From contig GG704596.1 of NCBI GenBank assembly GCA_000161775.1, positions 1,883,593 through 1,947,592 on the forward strand: 64,000 nt of DNA, in the 5' to 3' direction. Below the pieces are notes generated by a model. That model had not been told where the DNA came from and did not search any database. It saw only the letters and a program-made list of their open reading frames with translations. Of the stretch, positions 20,095 to 29,118 are shown piece after piece (the stretch's first letter is position 1; the number at the start of each line of letters is the position of its first letter). A program made the position numbers and the translations under genes. The DNA comes from Ruegeria lacuscaerulensis ITI-1157. GTDB taxonomy: Bacteria; Pseudomonadota; Alphaproteobacteria; Rhodobacterales; Rhodobacteraceae.

Positions 20095-20322
20095 TGGTTT
20101 CTTCCTGCTCAATTCCAGGCCATGGCCCTGTTTCGTTTTGAGCGTCCATTGTCGCGCCTGTTTGAGGCAGCGTTGTGGCTGTAAATGGATCATTTGAGGA
20201 AGGAAACGCGGATCGGCAGCCCCTCTGTTGTTGAGGATGCCAGCATTCACATGGCCGGATTCAGGTAACCAACTGAGCACTAGCAAAAAATTGAAACGAT
20301 TCTGTCTCAACTAGACACGAAA

Positions 20323-20352
20323 AATGTGGCGGAAAAGTGGCGCTGCCACATT
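20323..20352 (-). terminator. Probable terminator of the lgt-methyltransferase-pgeF operon
   Basis: On the minus strand GTGGC-AGC-GCCAC is followed by TTTT. A wider, alternative stem AATGTGGC/GCCACATT (20323-20330 and 20345-20352) runs into TTTT as well. Both lie within 40 bases of the pgeF stop. Confidence 0.65.
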
Positions 20353-20362
20353 CGGGCCAGTT

Positions 20363-21121
20363 TCAAAGCCGGATTGCTGATATCAATCGACCGTAGTCGG
20401 CCTCGCCCGCATGGGTGGCGCGCCGGTAGGAATAAAAGCGGTCGGGGTCCGAGTATGTGCAGTGGCGCGTCCACTCCGCCTCGCCCACGCCGGCCCGCCG
20501 CAGCCGGTGCAGGCCAAAGGCGGGCAGGTCGAACAGCATCCGGTCGCCGTGCCCATTTGAAAAAAACCTCGTGTTGTCAGGGTCATCCGCGATGAAATCA
20601 TCCAGGAATTCCGGCCCGACTTCATAGGCGAGCTGTGAGATCGTGGGCCCGATCACCGCCCGGATGTTTTCGCGTCGGGCCCCCAGTGCCTCCATCGCGT
20701 CCACGGTGGCCTCGAGCACACCGTCCAAGGCGCCGCGCCACCCCGCGTGGGCCGCGCCGATCACGTTTGCGTCAGAATCGGCGAACAACACCGGTTGGCA
20801 ATCGGCCGTCAGGATGGTCAGCGCCAGGCCCGGCGTGGCGGTCACGATCGCGTCGGCCTTGGGCTTGTCGCCGGGAATCGGTCCATCGACTGTTGCCACC
20901 ACGGCGGAATGCACCTGGTGAACGCCGATCAGGGACTCGGGCGCGACCTCCATCGCTTCGGCCACGCGGCGTCGGTTCAGCGCCACCGCCTCGCTCTGAT
21001 CCGAGGAGCCCAACCCGCAGTTCAGCCCTGCAAATATGCCCGAGGATGCACCCCCGCGGCGGCTGAAGAAACCGTGTCGAACAGGTGTCAGCAAGTCCGA
21101 GGTCAGAATTTCCAGTGTCAT
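20363..21121 (-). CDS. pgeF: Peptidoglycan editing factor PgeF (YfiH/laccase-domain family)
   Basis: The 252-residue protein has the three metal-site segments of the family: VHQVHSAVV, TADCQPVLFAD with the catalytic Cys, and GAAHAGWRGA with the second His. E. coli PgeF removes mis-incorporated L-Ser from UDP-MurNAc precursors. Older annotations call it polyphenol oxidase. The ATG at 21121 overlaps the stop of the upstream methyltransferase gene (ATGA), and it is the last gene of an lgt-headed operon. That fits a cell-envelope role. Confidence 0.92.
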   Translation of the reverse strand: MTLEILTSDLLTPVRHGFFSRRGGASSGIFAGLNCGLGSSDQSEAVALNRRRVAEAMEVAPESLIGVHQVHSAVVATVDGPIPGDKPKADAIVTATPGLALTILTADCQPVLFADSDANVIGAAHAGWRGALDGVLEATVDAMEALGARRENIRAVIGPTISQLAYEVGPEFLDDFIADDPDNTRFFSNGHGDRMLFDLPAFGLHRLRRAGVGEAEWTRHCTYSDPDRFYSYRRATHAGEADYGRLISAIRL

Positions 21122-22185
21122 GGCTCGAGTCCCGGTGGCGGTGCTGCGGGTTTGCAATACAGGCCCAGCACTTTGAACAGGTTTCCCATTTCCTCGGGAT
21201 GCGTCAACCGTCGATGTGCGGCGACCAGCATGTTTAGCGCATCGCCCGTCAGCGGGCCCGCCAAAGCCTGCGCGCGCCGGGTGATGCCCAGCCGTTCAAG
21301 GAACACGCCCTGCTGCGTCAGCCGGGTATGGGCGCAACCCGCAGCGCGGGCGGCCTGGGCCAACAGCTCGAAGTCAACATGGGCCGTCAGATCGGCTTGG
21401 CCGGGGTTGGCCAGCGGGTCGGTCCGTTCGTGTCCTTTCAGGGCCTGGAACGTGTCACCCAGTGAATGCCAGTCGCCATAGTCAATGATCAGGCCCACGC
21501 CGCCATGAGTACGGATTCTGCGGGCGATCTCGGTGACGACGGGAACCGCGGCTGCACAGAGTTCGACCAGATCGCCATCCCGCGTGTCCTCGAGCCGTGC
21601 GGCCAACGCAGGCTGCGCCGCCCACGCACCCAGCCCAAAGGCCAGATCGTCGCCCTTCAGCCCCACCAAGCGTTCGCGCCAGCCGTCGCCATCGCGCAGG
21701 AACTGGCGGATGGGCAGGGCGTCAAAGAACTCGTTGGCCACAAGATACAGCGGCAGGTCCGGCAATGCGCCAACCTGGATGATCCAGTCCGGCGCGTGGC
21801 CCGCCAGCGCCTCGGCCTGCAGTCCGCGCAGTACCGGCGACGCCTCGAGCAGAACCACCTGCGCCGCGTCGTGGAACCCCGGAACGCCCTTGGTGGCGCG
21901 CAGGATGTCGGCCATCAACGTGCCGCGCCCGGGGCCCAGTTCGGCCAGCGCGAACCGCTCGGGCTTGCCCTGATTGATCCAGGCTTGCGCTAGGCACAGC
22001 CCGATCAGTTCTCCGAACATCTGGCTGATTTCGGGGGCGGTGACGAAATCGCCCTGCGCGCCCAGAGGGTCGCGGGTGGTGTAGTAGCCGTGGGTCGGAT
22101 GCAGCAGGCACTCGGCCATGTAGTCGGCGATGCTCATTGGCCCGTTCTGCCGGATGCGGGCGATCAGATGGTCGCGCAGGCTCAT
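21118..22185 (-). CDS. SAM-dependent methyltransferase, MidA/NDUFAF7 family (COG1565)
   Basis: The 355-residue protein starts [20 protein letters not shown] at 22185. It carries the SAM-binding [16 protein letters not shown] at about residue 80 and [14 protein letters not shown]. The mitochondrial relative NDUFAF7/MidA methylates an arginine of complex I subunit NDUFS2, so a role in complex I assembly is possible here. The bacterial substrate is not known to me. It overlaps lgt upstream and pgeF downstream by four bases each, a very compact operon. Confidence 0.88.
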   Translation of the reverse strand: MSLRDHLIARIRQNGPMSIADYMAECLLHPTHGYYTTRDPLGAQGDFVTAPEISQMFGELIGLCLAQAWINQGKPERFALAELGPGRGTLMADILRATKGVPGFHDAAQVVLLEASPVLRGLQAEALAGHAPDWIIQVGALPDLPLYLVANEFFDALPIRQFLRDGDGWRERLVGLKGDDLAFGLGAWAAQPALAARLEDTRDGDLVELCAAAVPVVTEIARRIRTHGGVGLIIDYGDWHSLGDTFQALKGHERTDPLANPGQADLTAHVDFELLAQAARAAGCAHTRLTQQGVFLERLGITRRAQALAGPLTGDALNMLVAAHRRLTHPEEMGNLFKVLGLYCKPAAPPPGLEP

Positions 22186-23069
22186 CCTGCCCTCCGGGCG
22201 CGCAACGCGAACCACAGGCCAAGCGCGATCATCGGCAGGGATAGGAACTGGCCCATGGTCAGGCCGTAGCCGCCCACATGCCAGGCCAGGCCCAGCGGGT
22301 TGCCGGGCGCGGCGAATTGCGCATCGGGCTGGCGAAAGAATTCGACGATGAAGCGCGCCGCGCCATAGCCCGCCAGAAACACACCCATCACCCGACCGGG
22401 CCAGTGAAACGCCCCGCGCCGATAGACCAGCCACAGCAGCAGCGCGCCCAACAGCAGTCCCTCGAGCGCGGCCTCGTACAGTTGCGAGGGATGGCGGGCG
22501 CACAGCCCGGCGGCCACGTTGGCGCAATCCTGGGCCGCCGCGCCGGGAAAGATCACTGCCCAGGGCAGGTCACTGGGCCGGCCCCACAGCTCGGCATTGA
22601 CGAAATTGGCCAGTCGCCCCAGCAACAGCCCCGGCGGCACGGTATGCGCGATCAGGTCGGCCAGCGGCAGAATCGGCACCGCGTTGCGCCGCGCATACAG
22701 ATATGCGGCGGTCACCACGCCCAGCAGCCCGCCATGAAAGGCCATCCCGCCCTGCCAGACCTTCAGAATGTCCAGCGGATGGCTCAGGTAATATCCCGGC
22801 TGATAGAACAGCACGAAGCCCAGCCGCCCGCCCAAGATCACGCCAAGGATGATCCAGGTGATCAGGTCCTCCAGCTGCTCGGGGCGCATCGGCGGGGCCT
22901 GATCGGGCCACAGGGCCGGACGCCGCAGCGCCATCAGCGCCATGCGCCATGCGATCAGGATGCCGGCGATATAGGCCAGCGCATACCACCGCAGCGCGAA
23001 GTCCATCCCGAAGGCGGAAATCGAGAACAGCTCGGGCGACAGATCGGGAAAGTTCAATACAGCCTGCAT
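22182..23069 (-). CDS. lgt: Prolipoprotein diacylglyceryl transferase
   Basis: The 295-residue inner-membrane protein has about seven helices. It carries [11 protein letters not shown] with the essential His, and the Lgt signature [17 protein letters not shown]. It moves a diacylglyceryl group from phosphatidylglycerol to the lipobox Cys of prolipoproteins, the first step of lipoprotein maturation. The ATG at 23069 is divergent from ubiK, with about 97 bases between the two starts. The gene heads the lgt-methyltransferase-pgeF operon. Confidence 0.97.
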   Translation of the reverse strand: MQAVLNFPDLSPELFSISAFGMDFALRWYALAYIAGILIAWRMALMALRRPALWPDQAPPMRPEQLEDLITWIILGVILGGRLGFVLFYQPGYYLSHPLDILKVWQGGMAFHGGLLGVVTAAYLYARRNAVPILPLADLIAHTVPPGLLLGRLANFVNAELWGRPSDLPWAVIFPGAAAQDCANVAAGLCARHPSQLYEAALEGLLLGALLLWLVYRRGAFHWPGRVMGVFLAGYGAARFIVEFFRQPDAQFAAPGNPLGLAWHVGGYGLTMGQFLSLPMIALGLWFALRARRAG

Positions 23070-23166
23070 GTGCGTCTCATTGCCCGGAGTTCACGGGAAT
23101 AGTCAACCTTGAGCCTGCGCCCCTGATCCCCCATATAGGGACCAACCGTCATACCGGAGAAGTGAC

Positions 23167-23415
23167 ATGCAGACCCGCAACAAGTTTCTGGACGATATGT
23201 CCCAGCTGATGACCAACGCGATGGGTGTGGCCCAGGGCGCGCGGGAAGAGGCCGAGAATGCGATGAAATCGCTGCTCGACCGCTGGTTGGCCGACCGTGA
23301 TTTCGTCACCCGCGAAGAATTCGATGCCGTCCGCGCCATGGCCCAGAAGGCGCGCGAGGAGAACGCTGCGCTCGAGGCGCGCATCGCCGCGCTGGAAGCC
23401 AAGCTGGACAAGTGA
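23167..23415 (+). CDS. UbiK/BMFP family accessory factor
   Basis: The 82-residue protein consists of an amphipathic N-terminal helix (NKFLDDMSQLMTNAMGVAQG), DRDFVTREEFDAVRAMA, and a C-terminal coiled coil. This is the BMFP/UbiK layout. UbiK helps the ubiquinone biosynthesis complex in E. coli, and Brucella BMFP promotes membrane fusion in vitro. The ribosome binding site GGAGAAG is good. It is a single gene, followed by a strong hairpin, and is divergent from lgt. Confidence 0.88.
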   Translation: MQTRNKFLDDMSQLMTNAMGVAQGAREEAENAMKSLLDRWLADRDFVTREEFDAVRAMAQKAREENAALEARIAALEAKLDK

Positions 23416-23752
23416 TCTCAGCGGTGACGTGTCGCCGCTGAAACCCGGGCTGAAACTTCGGAAAAAACATCCCAGTCGCACGAACCCGATCAGGAGCGTG
23501 CGCTGCGGTGGATTGTGCCGTTCGTCGCGCATAAATCAAGACAAACCTGCGATCACCGCCAATATTTTGATCGCCGTTGCCATCCGTCCACAACTTATTG
23601 CTGTTATCCCCAAGTTTTGGGGTTGCCAGAGTCCACCCCGCGGCGCACCATATTTGGTACAGGCCCAAGGGGGAAGCCCGGCTTGTAGAGCAGGCAACTA
23701 GCGCTGGGGCGCTGCCAGTCCCGCAATGCTAGATTTTTAGTGAGGTGGCATC
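23416..23752. other. Intergenic stretch with hairpins
   Basis: This 337-base stretch holds no gene I can support. Just past the ubiK stop, TCAGCGGTGAC (23418-23428) pairs with GTCGCCGCTGA (23431-23441) into an eleven-base stem with one G-T pair but no T tract. A second hairpin, CCCCAA-GTT-TTGGGG, is at 23608-23622. The 3' part presumably contains the ybjN promoter. Confidence 0.5.
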
Positions 23753-24253
23753 ATGGCCCTTTCCGAGCATTTTCTCGAAGAAGACCTTCATCCGATCGAC
23801 ATCGTCGAACATCTGGCCGAACATCACGATTGGGATTTCGACCGGATCGGTGACGACCAGATCGCCATGGCGGTCGAAGGCCAGTGGCGCACTTATTCGA
23901 TCACTCTGGCCTGGTCCAATTACGATGAAACGCTGCGCATGGTCTGTTCGTTCGAGATGGAGCCGCCATCCGACCGGATCGGCGATCTGTACGAACTGCT
24001 GAACCACATGAATGATCAGTGCTGGGCGGGGGCCTTCACCTACTGGGCCAATCAGAAGCTGATGGTCTACCGGTACGGTCTGGTTCTGGCGGGCGGTCAG
24101 TCGGCCAGCCCCGAGCAGATCGACACGATGATCACCTCCGCCGTTCTCAGCGCCGAGCGTTATTATCCGGCGATCCAACTGGTGACCTGGGGCAACCGCA
24201 GCGCCGAAGAGGCGATGCAAGTCGCCATTGCAGAGGCCTACGGCCGTGCGTAA
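23753..24253 (+). CDS. YbjN domain-containing protein
   Basis: The 166-residue protein matches the YbjN family (SDRIGDLYELLNHMNDQCWAG, split by the conserved LNHMN core). The fold resembles type III secretion chaperones. E. coli YbjN affects motility and stress responses, but its mechanism is not known. No signal peptide is visible. It begins an apparent operon with proC 39 bases downstream, followed by csaA and a hydroxyacid dehydrogenase; the link between them is unclear. Confidence 0.85.
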   Translation: MALSEHFLEEDLHPIDIVEHLAEHHDWDFDRIGDDQIAMAVEGQWRTYSITLAWSNYDETLRMVCSFEMEPPSDRIGDLYELLNHMNDQCWAGAFTYWANQKLMVYRYGLVLAGGQSASPEQIDTMITSAVLSAERYYPAIQLVTWGNRSAEEAMQVAIAEAYGRA

Positions 24254-24292
24254 AGCTTTGCCCTGAACCGCAAAAGCAGGTGAGGGGCGATC

Positions 24293-25108
24293 ATGGATAT
24301 GTCACGCGTCGCAGATCAGGGGCTGGTGCTTCTGGGATGCGGCAAGATGGGGTCGGCCATGCTGGCCGGCTGGCTGGACCACGGATTGCCGGCTGCCTCG
24401 GTCTGGGTGATCGATCCGAACCCCTCGGAGTGGCTCAGGGCACAAGGGGTCAACCTGAACACCGCTCTGCCCGAATCTCCGGCGGTGGTGCTGGTGGCGG
24501 TCAAGCCGCAGATGATGGGCGATGCGCTGCCCGCGATCCGGGCGCTGGGTGGGGGCGGCAGCCTGTTCATCTCGGTCGCCGCGGGCACCCCGATCGCCAG
24601 TTTCGAAAAGGCGCTGGGCGCGAACACGCCGATCGTGCGCGCCATGCCCAACACGCCGGCGGCGATCCGGCAGGGCATCACCGCACTGATCGGCAACAGC
24701 CATGCCTCGGATGACGACATGACCCTGGCCGAGGGTCTGCTGTCGGCCGTCGGCCAGACGGTGCGCCTGCAGGACGAAGGCCAGATGGATGCGGTGACCG
24801 GCCTCAGCGGCTCGGGTCCGGCCTATGTGTTTCACCTGATCGAAACTATGTCCGCCGCCGGCCAGGCCAACGGTCTGCCCGCCGACCTGGCGCTGCACCT
24901 GGCCAAGGCCACCGTGGCCGGGGCCGGGGCGCTGGCCATGGCGGCCGAGGAAGACCCCGCGCAGTTGCGCATCAACGTGACCTCTCCCAACGGCACCACG
25001 CAGGCCGCGTTGGAGGTACTGATGGACCCCGACACCGGCTTTCCGGCGCTGCTGAAGCGCGCCGTCACCGCTGCCACCAAACGTTCAAGGGAGTTGTCGC
25101 GTGAGTGA
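24293..25108 (+). CDS. proC: Pyrroline-5-carboxylate reductase
   Basis: The 271-residue protein has the N-terminal Rossmann motif LLGCGKMGSAML, the mid-protein VRAMPNTPAAIRQG and the C-terminal P5CR signature (DAVTGLSGSGPAYVFHLIE, then TSPNGTTQAALE). It reduces pyrroline-5-carboxylate to proline with NAD(P)H, the last step of proline synthesis. An ATG two codons in is an equal start. The 3' end overlaps csaA by eight bases. Confidence 0.96.
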   Translation: MDMSRVADQGLVLLGCGKMGSAMLAGWLDHGLPAASVWVIDPNPSEWLRAQGVNLNTALPESPAVVLVAVKPQMMGDALPAIRALGGGGSLFISVAAGTPIASFEKALGANTPIVRAMPNTPAAIRQGITALIGNSHASDDDMTLAEGLLSAVGQTVRLQDEGQMDAVTGLSGSGPAYVFHLIETMSAAGQANGLPADLALHLAKATVAGAGALAMAAEEDPAQLRINVTSPNGTTQAALEVLMDPDTGFPALLKRAVTAATKRSRELSRE

Positions 25109-25439
25109 GATTTCCTTTGACGATTTCCTGAAGGTCGATATCCGCGTGGGCAAGGTGATCCGCGCCGAGCCCTATCCCGAGGCGCGCAAGCCCGCGATCA
25201 AGATGTGGATCGATTTCGGCCCCGAGATCGGCGAGCGCAAGACCTCGGCCCAGGTCACGGCGCATTACACGCCGGAAACGCTGGTGGGCAAACAGGTGCT
25301 GGCGGTGGTGAATTTTCCGCCGCGCCAGATCGGTCGGTTCATGTCCGAGGTTCTGGTTCTGGGCCTGCCCGACGAAAACGGCGAGATCGTTCTGATCGGG
25401 CCCGACGGCAAGGTGCCGCTGGGCGGGCGGATGCACTGA
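25101..25439 (+). CDS. csaA: CsaA-like tRNA-binding protein
   Basis: The 112-residue protein is one tRNA-binding OB fold of the EMAP/Trbp111 type: DFLKVDIRVGKVI, then KTSAQVTAHYTPETLVGKQV and VLVLGLPDENGEIVLIGPDG. CsaA proteins bind structured tRNA and have been described as export chaperones. The start is GTG at 25101, inside the proC 3' end. Its stop overlaps the dehydrogenase start (TGATG), so translation of all three is likely coupled. Confidence 0.9.
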   Translation: MSEISFDDFLKVDIRVGKVIRAEPYPEARKPAIKMWIDFGPEIGERKTSAQVTAHYTPETLVGKQVLAVVNFPPRQIGRFMSEVLVLGLPDENGEIVLIGPDGKVPLGGRMH

Positions 25440-26389
25440 TGAAGCTGTGGATCACGCGCCCCATGCTGCCCGCCGTCGCCGACCGCGCCCGCGCCGAGTT
25501 CGGGGCCGAGATCCGCGACAGCACCGCGCCGTTGGACCCTGACGAATTGCTGCAGGCCCTGCGCGACTTTGACGTGGTGATCCCGACGCTGGGCGACCTG
25601 TTTTCCGCCCGCGTGTTCGAGCAGGTGTCCCAGCCGCGCTGTCGGCTGCTGGCCAATTTCGGCGTGGGCTTCAACCATATCGATGTGGCCGCCGCGCGCG
25701 CGGCCGGGGTGCAGGTCACCAACACACCCGGCGCGGTCACCGACGCCACCGCCGACATCGCGATGACTTTGCTGTTGGCCACGGCGCGCCGCGCGGGCGA
25801 GGGCGAACGGCTGGTCCGGTCGGGCGCCTGGCAGGGCTGGCACCCGACACAGATGCTGGGCCACCACGTGACGGGCAAGCGGGTCGGCATCGTCGGCATG
25901 GGCCGGATCGGGCAGGCCATCGCGCGGCGCTGCCATTTCGGGTTCGGGATGCAGGTCGCCTATCATTCGCGCAGCCCCAAGGTGCTTGATTTTCCTGCGG
26001 ATTTTGTTTCTGACCTTGCTGGGCTTGCCTCGGCTGTCGATTTTCTGGTGATCGCGGTCCCCGGCGGGATCGAGACTTATCACCTGATCGACAGCGCGGT
26101 GCTGGCGGCGATGCGCCCGTCTTGCATATTGATCAACATCGCCCGCGGCGAGGTGGTGGACGAATCCGCGCTGATCCATGCGCTTCAGGCGCGTCAGATC
26201 GCGGGCGCGGGGCTGGATGTCTATGAGTTCGAACCCGCCGTGCCGCAGGCCCTGCGCGACATGGAAAACGTGACATTGCTGCCGCATCTGGGGACCGCGA
26301 CCGAAGAGGTGCGTACCGACATGGGCCACATGGCGCTGGACAATGTGGCGGCCTTCGTGGCGGGGCGTCCGCTGCCGAACCCGGTCTAG
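25439..26389 (+). CDS. D-2-hydroxyacid dehydrogenase (glyoxylate/hydroxypyruvate reductase-like)
   Basis: The 316-residue protein has the NAD(P)-binding GMGRIGQAIARR at about residue 153, NIARGEVVDE carrying the catalytic Arg near 235, a Glu near 263, and the catalytic His in LPHLGTAT near 282. Substrate-loop residues NFGVGFNHID fit glyoxylate or hydroxypyruvate reductases. The Arg in YHSRSPK suggests NADPH preference, by analogy. It is the last gene of the ybjN-proC-csaA operon and overlaps the tdk stop tail-to-tail by four bases. Confidence 0.9.
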   Translation: MKLWITRPMLPAVADRARAEFGAEIRDSTAPLDPDELLQALRDFDVVIPTLGDLFSARVFEQVSQPRCRLLANFGVGFNHIDVAAARAAGVQVTNTPGAVTDATADIAMTLLLATARRAGEGERLVRSGAWQGWHPTQMLGHHVTGKRVGIVGMGRIGQAIARRCHFGFGMQVAYHSRSPKVLDFPADFVSDLAGLASAVDFLVIAVPGGIETYHLIDSAVLAAMRPSCILINIARGEVVDESALIHALQARQIAGAGLDVYEFEPAVPQALRDMENVTLLPHLGTATEEVRTDMGHMALDNVAAFVAGRPLPNPV

Positions 26390-26964
26390 ACGCCCACCGC
26401 CTCGCGCCAGTGCCTGCGGCACAACGAGACATAGGTCTCGTTGCCGCCGATCTGCACCTGTGCGCCCTCGGTGATGGCTTGGCCGTTCTCGTCCTGACGA
26501 ATCACCATCGTGGCCTTGCGACCGCATTTGCAGATGGTGCGCACCTCGCGCATTTCATCCGCCAACGCCAACAGGGCGGCCGAGCCGGGAAACAGCTTGC
26601 CCTGGAAATCCACCCGCAGCCCATAGGCCAGGACCGGCACGTTCAGGTCATCGACCGCGCGCGCCAGTTGCCAGACCTGGGTTTCGGACAGGAACTGCGC
26701 TTCGTCCACGAACGCGCAGGCAATCTGCCCTCGGTCCAGCCGGTCGCGTATCATCGTGAAGACGTCATCCTCGGGCCGGAACGTGTCGGCCTCGGCCGAT
26801 ATTCCGATGCGCGAGGAAATGCGCCCCATCCCCGCTCGTGCGTCGATGGCGGCGGTCATCAGATAGGTGTTCATGCCGCGCTCGCGATAGTTGTGCGAGG
26901 CTTGCAGCAACACGGTCGATTTGCCCGCGTTCATGGTTGAGTAGTTGAAGTACAGCTTGGCCAT
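26386..26964 (-). CDS. tdk: Thymidine kinase
   Basis: The 192-residue protein is a type II thymidine kinase: a P-loop variant STMNAGKST at residues 9-17, the catalytic segment FVDEAQFL, and a zinc site formed by CKCGRK and SLCRRHW. It phosphorylates thymidine in the salvage pathway. The ATG at 26964 is supported by the invariant N-terminal strand (AKLYFNYSTMNAGKS). It is a single-gene unit that converges on the dehydrogenase. Confidence 0.95.
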   Translation of the reverse strand: MAKLYFNYSTMNAGKSTVLLQASHNYRERGMNTYLMTAAIDARAGMGRISSRIGISAEADTFRPEDDVFTMIRDRLDRGQIACAFVDEAQFLSETQVWQLARAVDDLNVPVLAYGLRVDFQGKLFPGSAALLALADEMREVRTICKCGRKATMVIRQDENGQAITEGAQVQIGGNETYVSLCRRHWREAVGV

Positions 26965-27060
26965 GGCCCGGGTCTAATCGGACGCGTCAGCGCGGGCAAG
27001 CGGTGAGTTTCAGCCGCGATGCCGGGGGAGGGTCGACGCCGCCGTTGCGATTGCAGAGGC

Positions 27061-27163
27061 AGAGCTTCGCTCTTGGGGATGGATTACCTCGTGCACGCAA
27101 CAGCGACACCGCCGGTCGCAATTCGACCGAACCTTTCGCAAAGCCAATCAGATTGGCTTTGCG
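27061..27163. repeat. Cluster of three inverted repeats, possible intergenic repeat element
   Basis: Three inverted repeats follow one another: AGAGC-TTC-GCTCT at 27061-27073, CGGTCG-CAATT-CGACCG at 27113-27129, and CGCAAAGCCAATC-A-GATTGGCTTTGCG at 27137-27163. The last is a perfect 13-base palindrome with a one-base centre and no T tract, so it is not a normal terminator. The spot lies between tdk and an unknown regulator-like gene. It may be a dispersed repeat or an operator region; only a genome-wide search can tell. Confidence 0.5.
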
Positions 27164-27222
27164 TGTACTCACTACCGGCTGAATATTGCCGCCACTCACT
27201 CAGACATCCCTTGGGTATTCCA

Positions 27223-27246
27223 GGGATGCCAAACATATGGCATTCC
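27223..27246 (+). promoter_or_regulatory. Inverted repeat upstream of the HTH-like gene
   Basis: GGGATGCCA (27223-27231) and TGGCATTCC (27238-27246) form nine-base arms with one mismatch around a six-base spacer. They lie about 85 bases before the likely start of the downstream gene. Two copies of ATTATTCC follow at 27251-27258 and 27268-27275, 17 bases apart. This is the kind of dyad that a repressor or the gene's own product could bind. Confidence 0.4.
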
Positions 27247-27326
27247 AAAGATTATTCCTGTATGGGAATTATTCCTACCCTTTCCCCGGAGTGGAGAGCC
27301 GGGCAGGGCTTGTCGAAGACACGGGG

Positions 27327-27794
27327 ATGACTATGGCAGATATCGGGCCTTATCTGAAGAAACACACTGAAGCCTTGGTCAAGGATGTCGGCATCGAGGC
27401 GGCATGCGAGATCACCGGAAAGTCGAAGGCGACTCTGGGCCGGTATTATTCGGACAATCCCGAGCATGCCGACAGGTTCATGCCCGTCGATGCGGTGGCC
27501 CGGCTCGAGGCAGTCGCGACCTATCCGCATGTGACCTCGGCGCTGGCCGATCTGAAGAACATCACCCTGTCCTATGACGAGCGAAATTCACAGCGCAGCC
27601 GCACGGGCGGTGTCAACTCGGACGTGATCGCGCTCAGCCAGCGATTCGCCATGCTGATGACCGAATACCAGTCGGCGATCGAGGATGGGATCATCACCGT
27701 GAACGAGGCCAAACGCCTGCTGAAGGAAACCTCGATGCTGCAGCAGGTGCTGATCGAGATGAAGCTGCATCTGGAAGAAGAAAGCGTAAGCTGA
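27327..27794 (+). CDS. Unknown protein with HTH-like N-terminus
   Basis: The protein is 155 residues if it starts at the ATG at 27327; an ATG two codons later at 27333 is nearly equal. The N-terminal third (EAACEITGKSKATLGRYYS) reads like a helix-turn-helix of phage CII type. It is followed by a segment on Met-Pro-Val-Asp-Ala and a long C-terminal helical region (residues 100-155). I do not recognise a named family. Preceding inverted repeats and the HTH-like part suggest a DNA-binding regulator, perhaps self-regulated. It is a single gene that converges with the KAS III gene. Confidence 0.6.
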   Translation: MTMADIGPYLKKHTEALVKDVGIEAACEITGKSKATLGRYYSDNPEHADRFMPVDAVARLEAVATYPHVTSALADLKNITLSYDERNSQRSRTGGVNSDVIALSQRFAMLMTEYQSAIEDGIITVNEAKRLLKETSMLQQVLIEMKLHLEEESVS

Positions 27795-27883
27795 CGCCCG
27801 TCGGGGCAGGTTGCGCCCTGCGGCCTTCGTCCCTGACGGGGCGAAGCGACCCGCTTGGGCCGAGATCGCCGGGTCAGGCCCCT

Positions 27884-29008
27884 TTAAGCGTGGCGTTTGA
27901 CCAGGACGGACCCCACCGAATACCCCGCCCCGAACGAGCAGATCAGGCCGATGTCACCATCCTGCAGGTCGTCCGAGTATTTCGAGAAGGCAATGATCGA
28001 TCCGGCAGACGAGGTGTTGGCATAGTCCTGCAGGATGTTGGGTTGTTCGCCCGGCTCGGGCTCACGGCCCAGGACCTTCTTGCCGATGAAGTCGTTCATC
28101 GTCTTGTTGGCCTGGTGCAGCCACAACCGTTTCAGATCGCCGCTTTCGATCCCTTCGGAATCCATGTGATCGCTGATGTGCTTGCTGACCATCGGCAGCA
28201 CTTCCTTGAACACCTTTCGGCCGTTCTGCATGAACTGCATGTCGCGGCGGTCCTTCAACCCGTCGGGGCGGGTGCGCCGCAGAAAGCCGTTGTTGTTGCG
28301 GGTGTTGTTGGAAAACTCGGTCGCGCAGCGGGTCGACAGGATCTCGAAATGCGGGCCTTTGGCATCTTCGATCCGTTCGATCAAAGTCGCCGTGGCCACG
28401 TCGCCGAAGATGAAGTGACAATCCCGATCGCGCCATTCCAGGTGCCCCGAGCAGATCTCGGGGTTGACCACCAGCGCCGCCCGCACGGACCCGGAACGGA
28501 TCATGTCCGCAGCCGCCTGGATGCCGAACGTGGCCGAGGAACAGGCCACGTTCATGTCGAACCCGAACCCGGTGGCGCCCAGCTCTTTTTGGATCTCGAT
28601 GGCGATGGCGGGATAGGCGCGTTCATGGTTCGACGCGGCACAGATTACCAGATCGACATCCGCTGCCGTGCGCCCCGCTTGGGCCAGCGCCTTGTGGCAG
28701 GCGTCCAGCGCCATCTCGGTCATGATGCCTGGCTCGTCATCGCTGCGCTGGCGCAGCAGGGGGTGCATCACGTCCGGGTCCAGCACGCCGGTCTTGTCCA
28801 TGACATACCGGTTCTCGATGCCGGATGCCTTGACGATGAACTCCTCCGAGGAATGTTGCAACGGCTCCATCTCGCCCGCGGCGATGGCCTCGGCATTGGC
28901 CGCATTCACCTTGTCGGCATAGGCGTTGAAGGCTTTGACCAGCTCGGCGTTGGTGATGACGTTTTCGGGCGTGAAAACCCCGGTACCGGTGATTGCGGGC
29001 GTGTGCAT
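27884..29008 (-). CDS. Beta-ketoacyl-ACP synthase III family protein
   Basis: The 374-residue thiolase-fold enzyme shows the KAS III catalytic triad: Cys156 in NVACSSATFG, His298 in WLHQANKTMND and Asn331 in NTSSAGS. It condenses an acyl-CoA with malonyl-ACP to start or extend a fatty acid. It is about 50 residues longer than E. coli FabH and has an insertion near residues 30-60, so it belongs to a distinct subgroup and may not be the main FabH. It is divergent from marR and an RND efflux operon, and a palindrome lies between them. Confidence 0.85.
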   Translation of the reverse strand: MHTPAITGTGVFTPENVITNAELVKAFNAYADKVNAANAEAIAAGEMEPLQHSSEEFIVKASGIENRYVMDKTGVLDPDVMHPLLRQRSDDEPGIMTEMALDACHKALAQAGRTAADVDLVICAASNHERAYPAIAIEIQKELGATGFGFDMNVACSSATFGIQAAADMIRSGSVRAALVVNPEICSGHLEWRDRDCHFIFGDVATATLIERIEDAKGPHFEILSTRCATEFSNNTRNNNGFLRRTRPDGLKDRRDMQFMQNGRKVFKEVLPMVSKHISDHMDSEGIESGDLKRLWLHQANKTMNDFIGKKVLGREPEPGEQPNILQDYANTSSAGSIIAFSKYSDDLQDGDIGLICSFGAGYSVGSVLVKRHA

Positions 29009-29118
29009 GATGGGTCCTGAACGTTTCGGATCCGCTCAAAATGCAGGCACAACGACCTTAGATCAAGAGACATTGACCCAAGGGAATTCGCGGCAAAACC
29101 AAATTTCAACTTCGAGCC

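Larger units (their letters stand above)
19639..20362. other. Long intergenic stretch with one possible small gene
   Basis: This 724-base stretch separates the Hint gene from pgeF. Apart from a 42-codon candidate gene at 19966-20094 and the pgeF terminator near 20323-20352, I see no gene with convincing start, codon use and similarity. An imperfect hairpin with arms GGGACC and GGTCCC lies at 19933-19951, downstream of the small gene. Confidence 0.5.

Noticed and set aside
23608-23622. CCCCAA-GTT-TTGGGG hairpin as a terminator
   Set aside because: No T tract follows, and it lies 190 bases from the nearest upstream stop codon.
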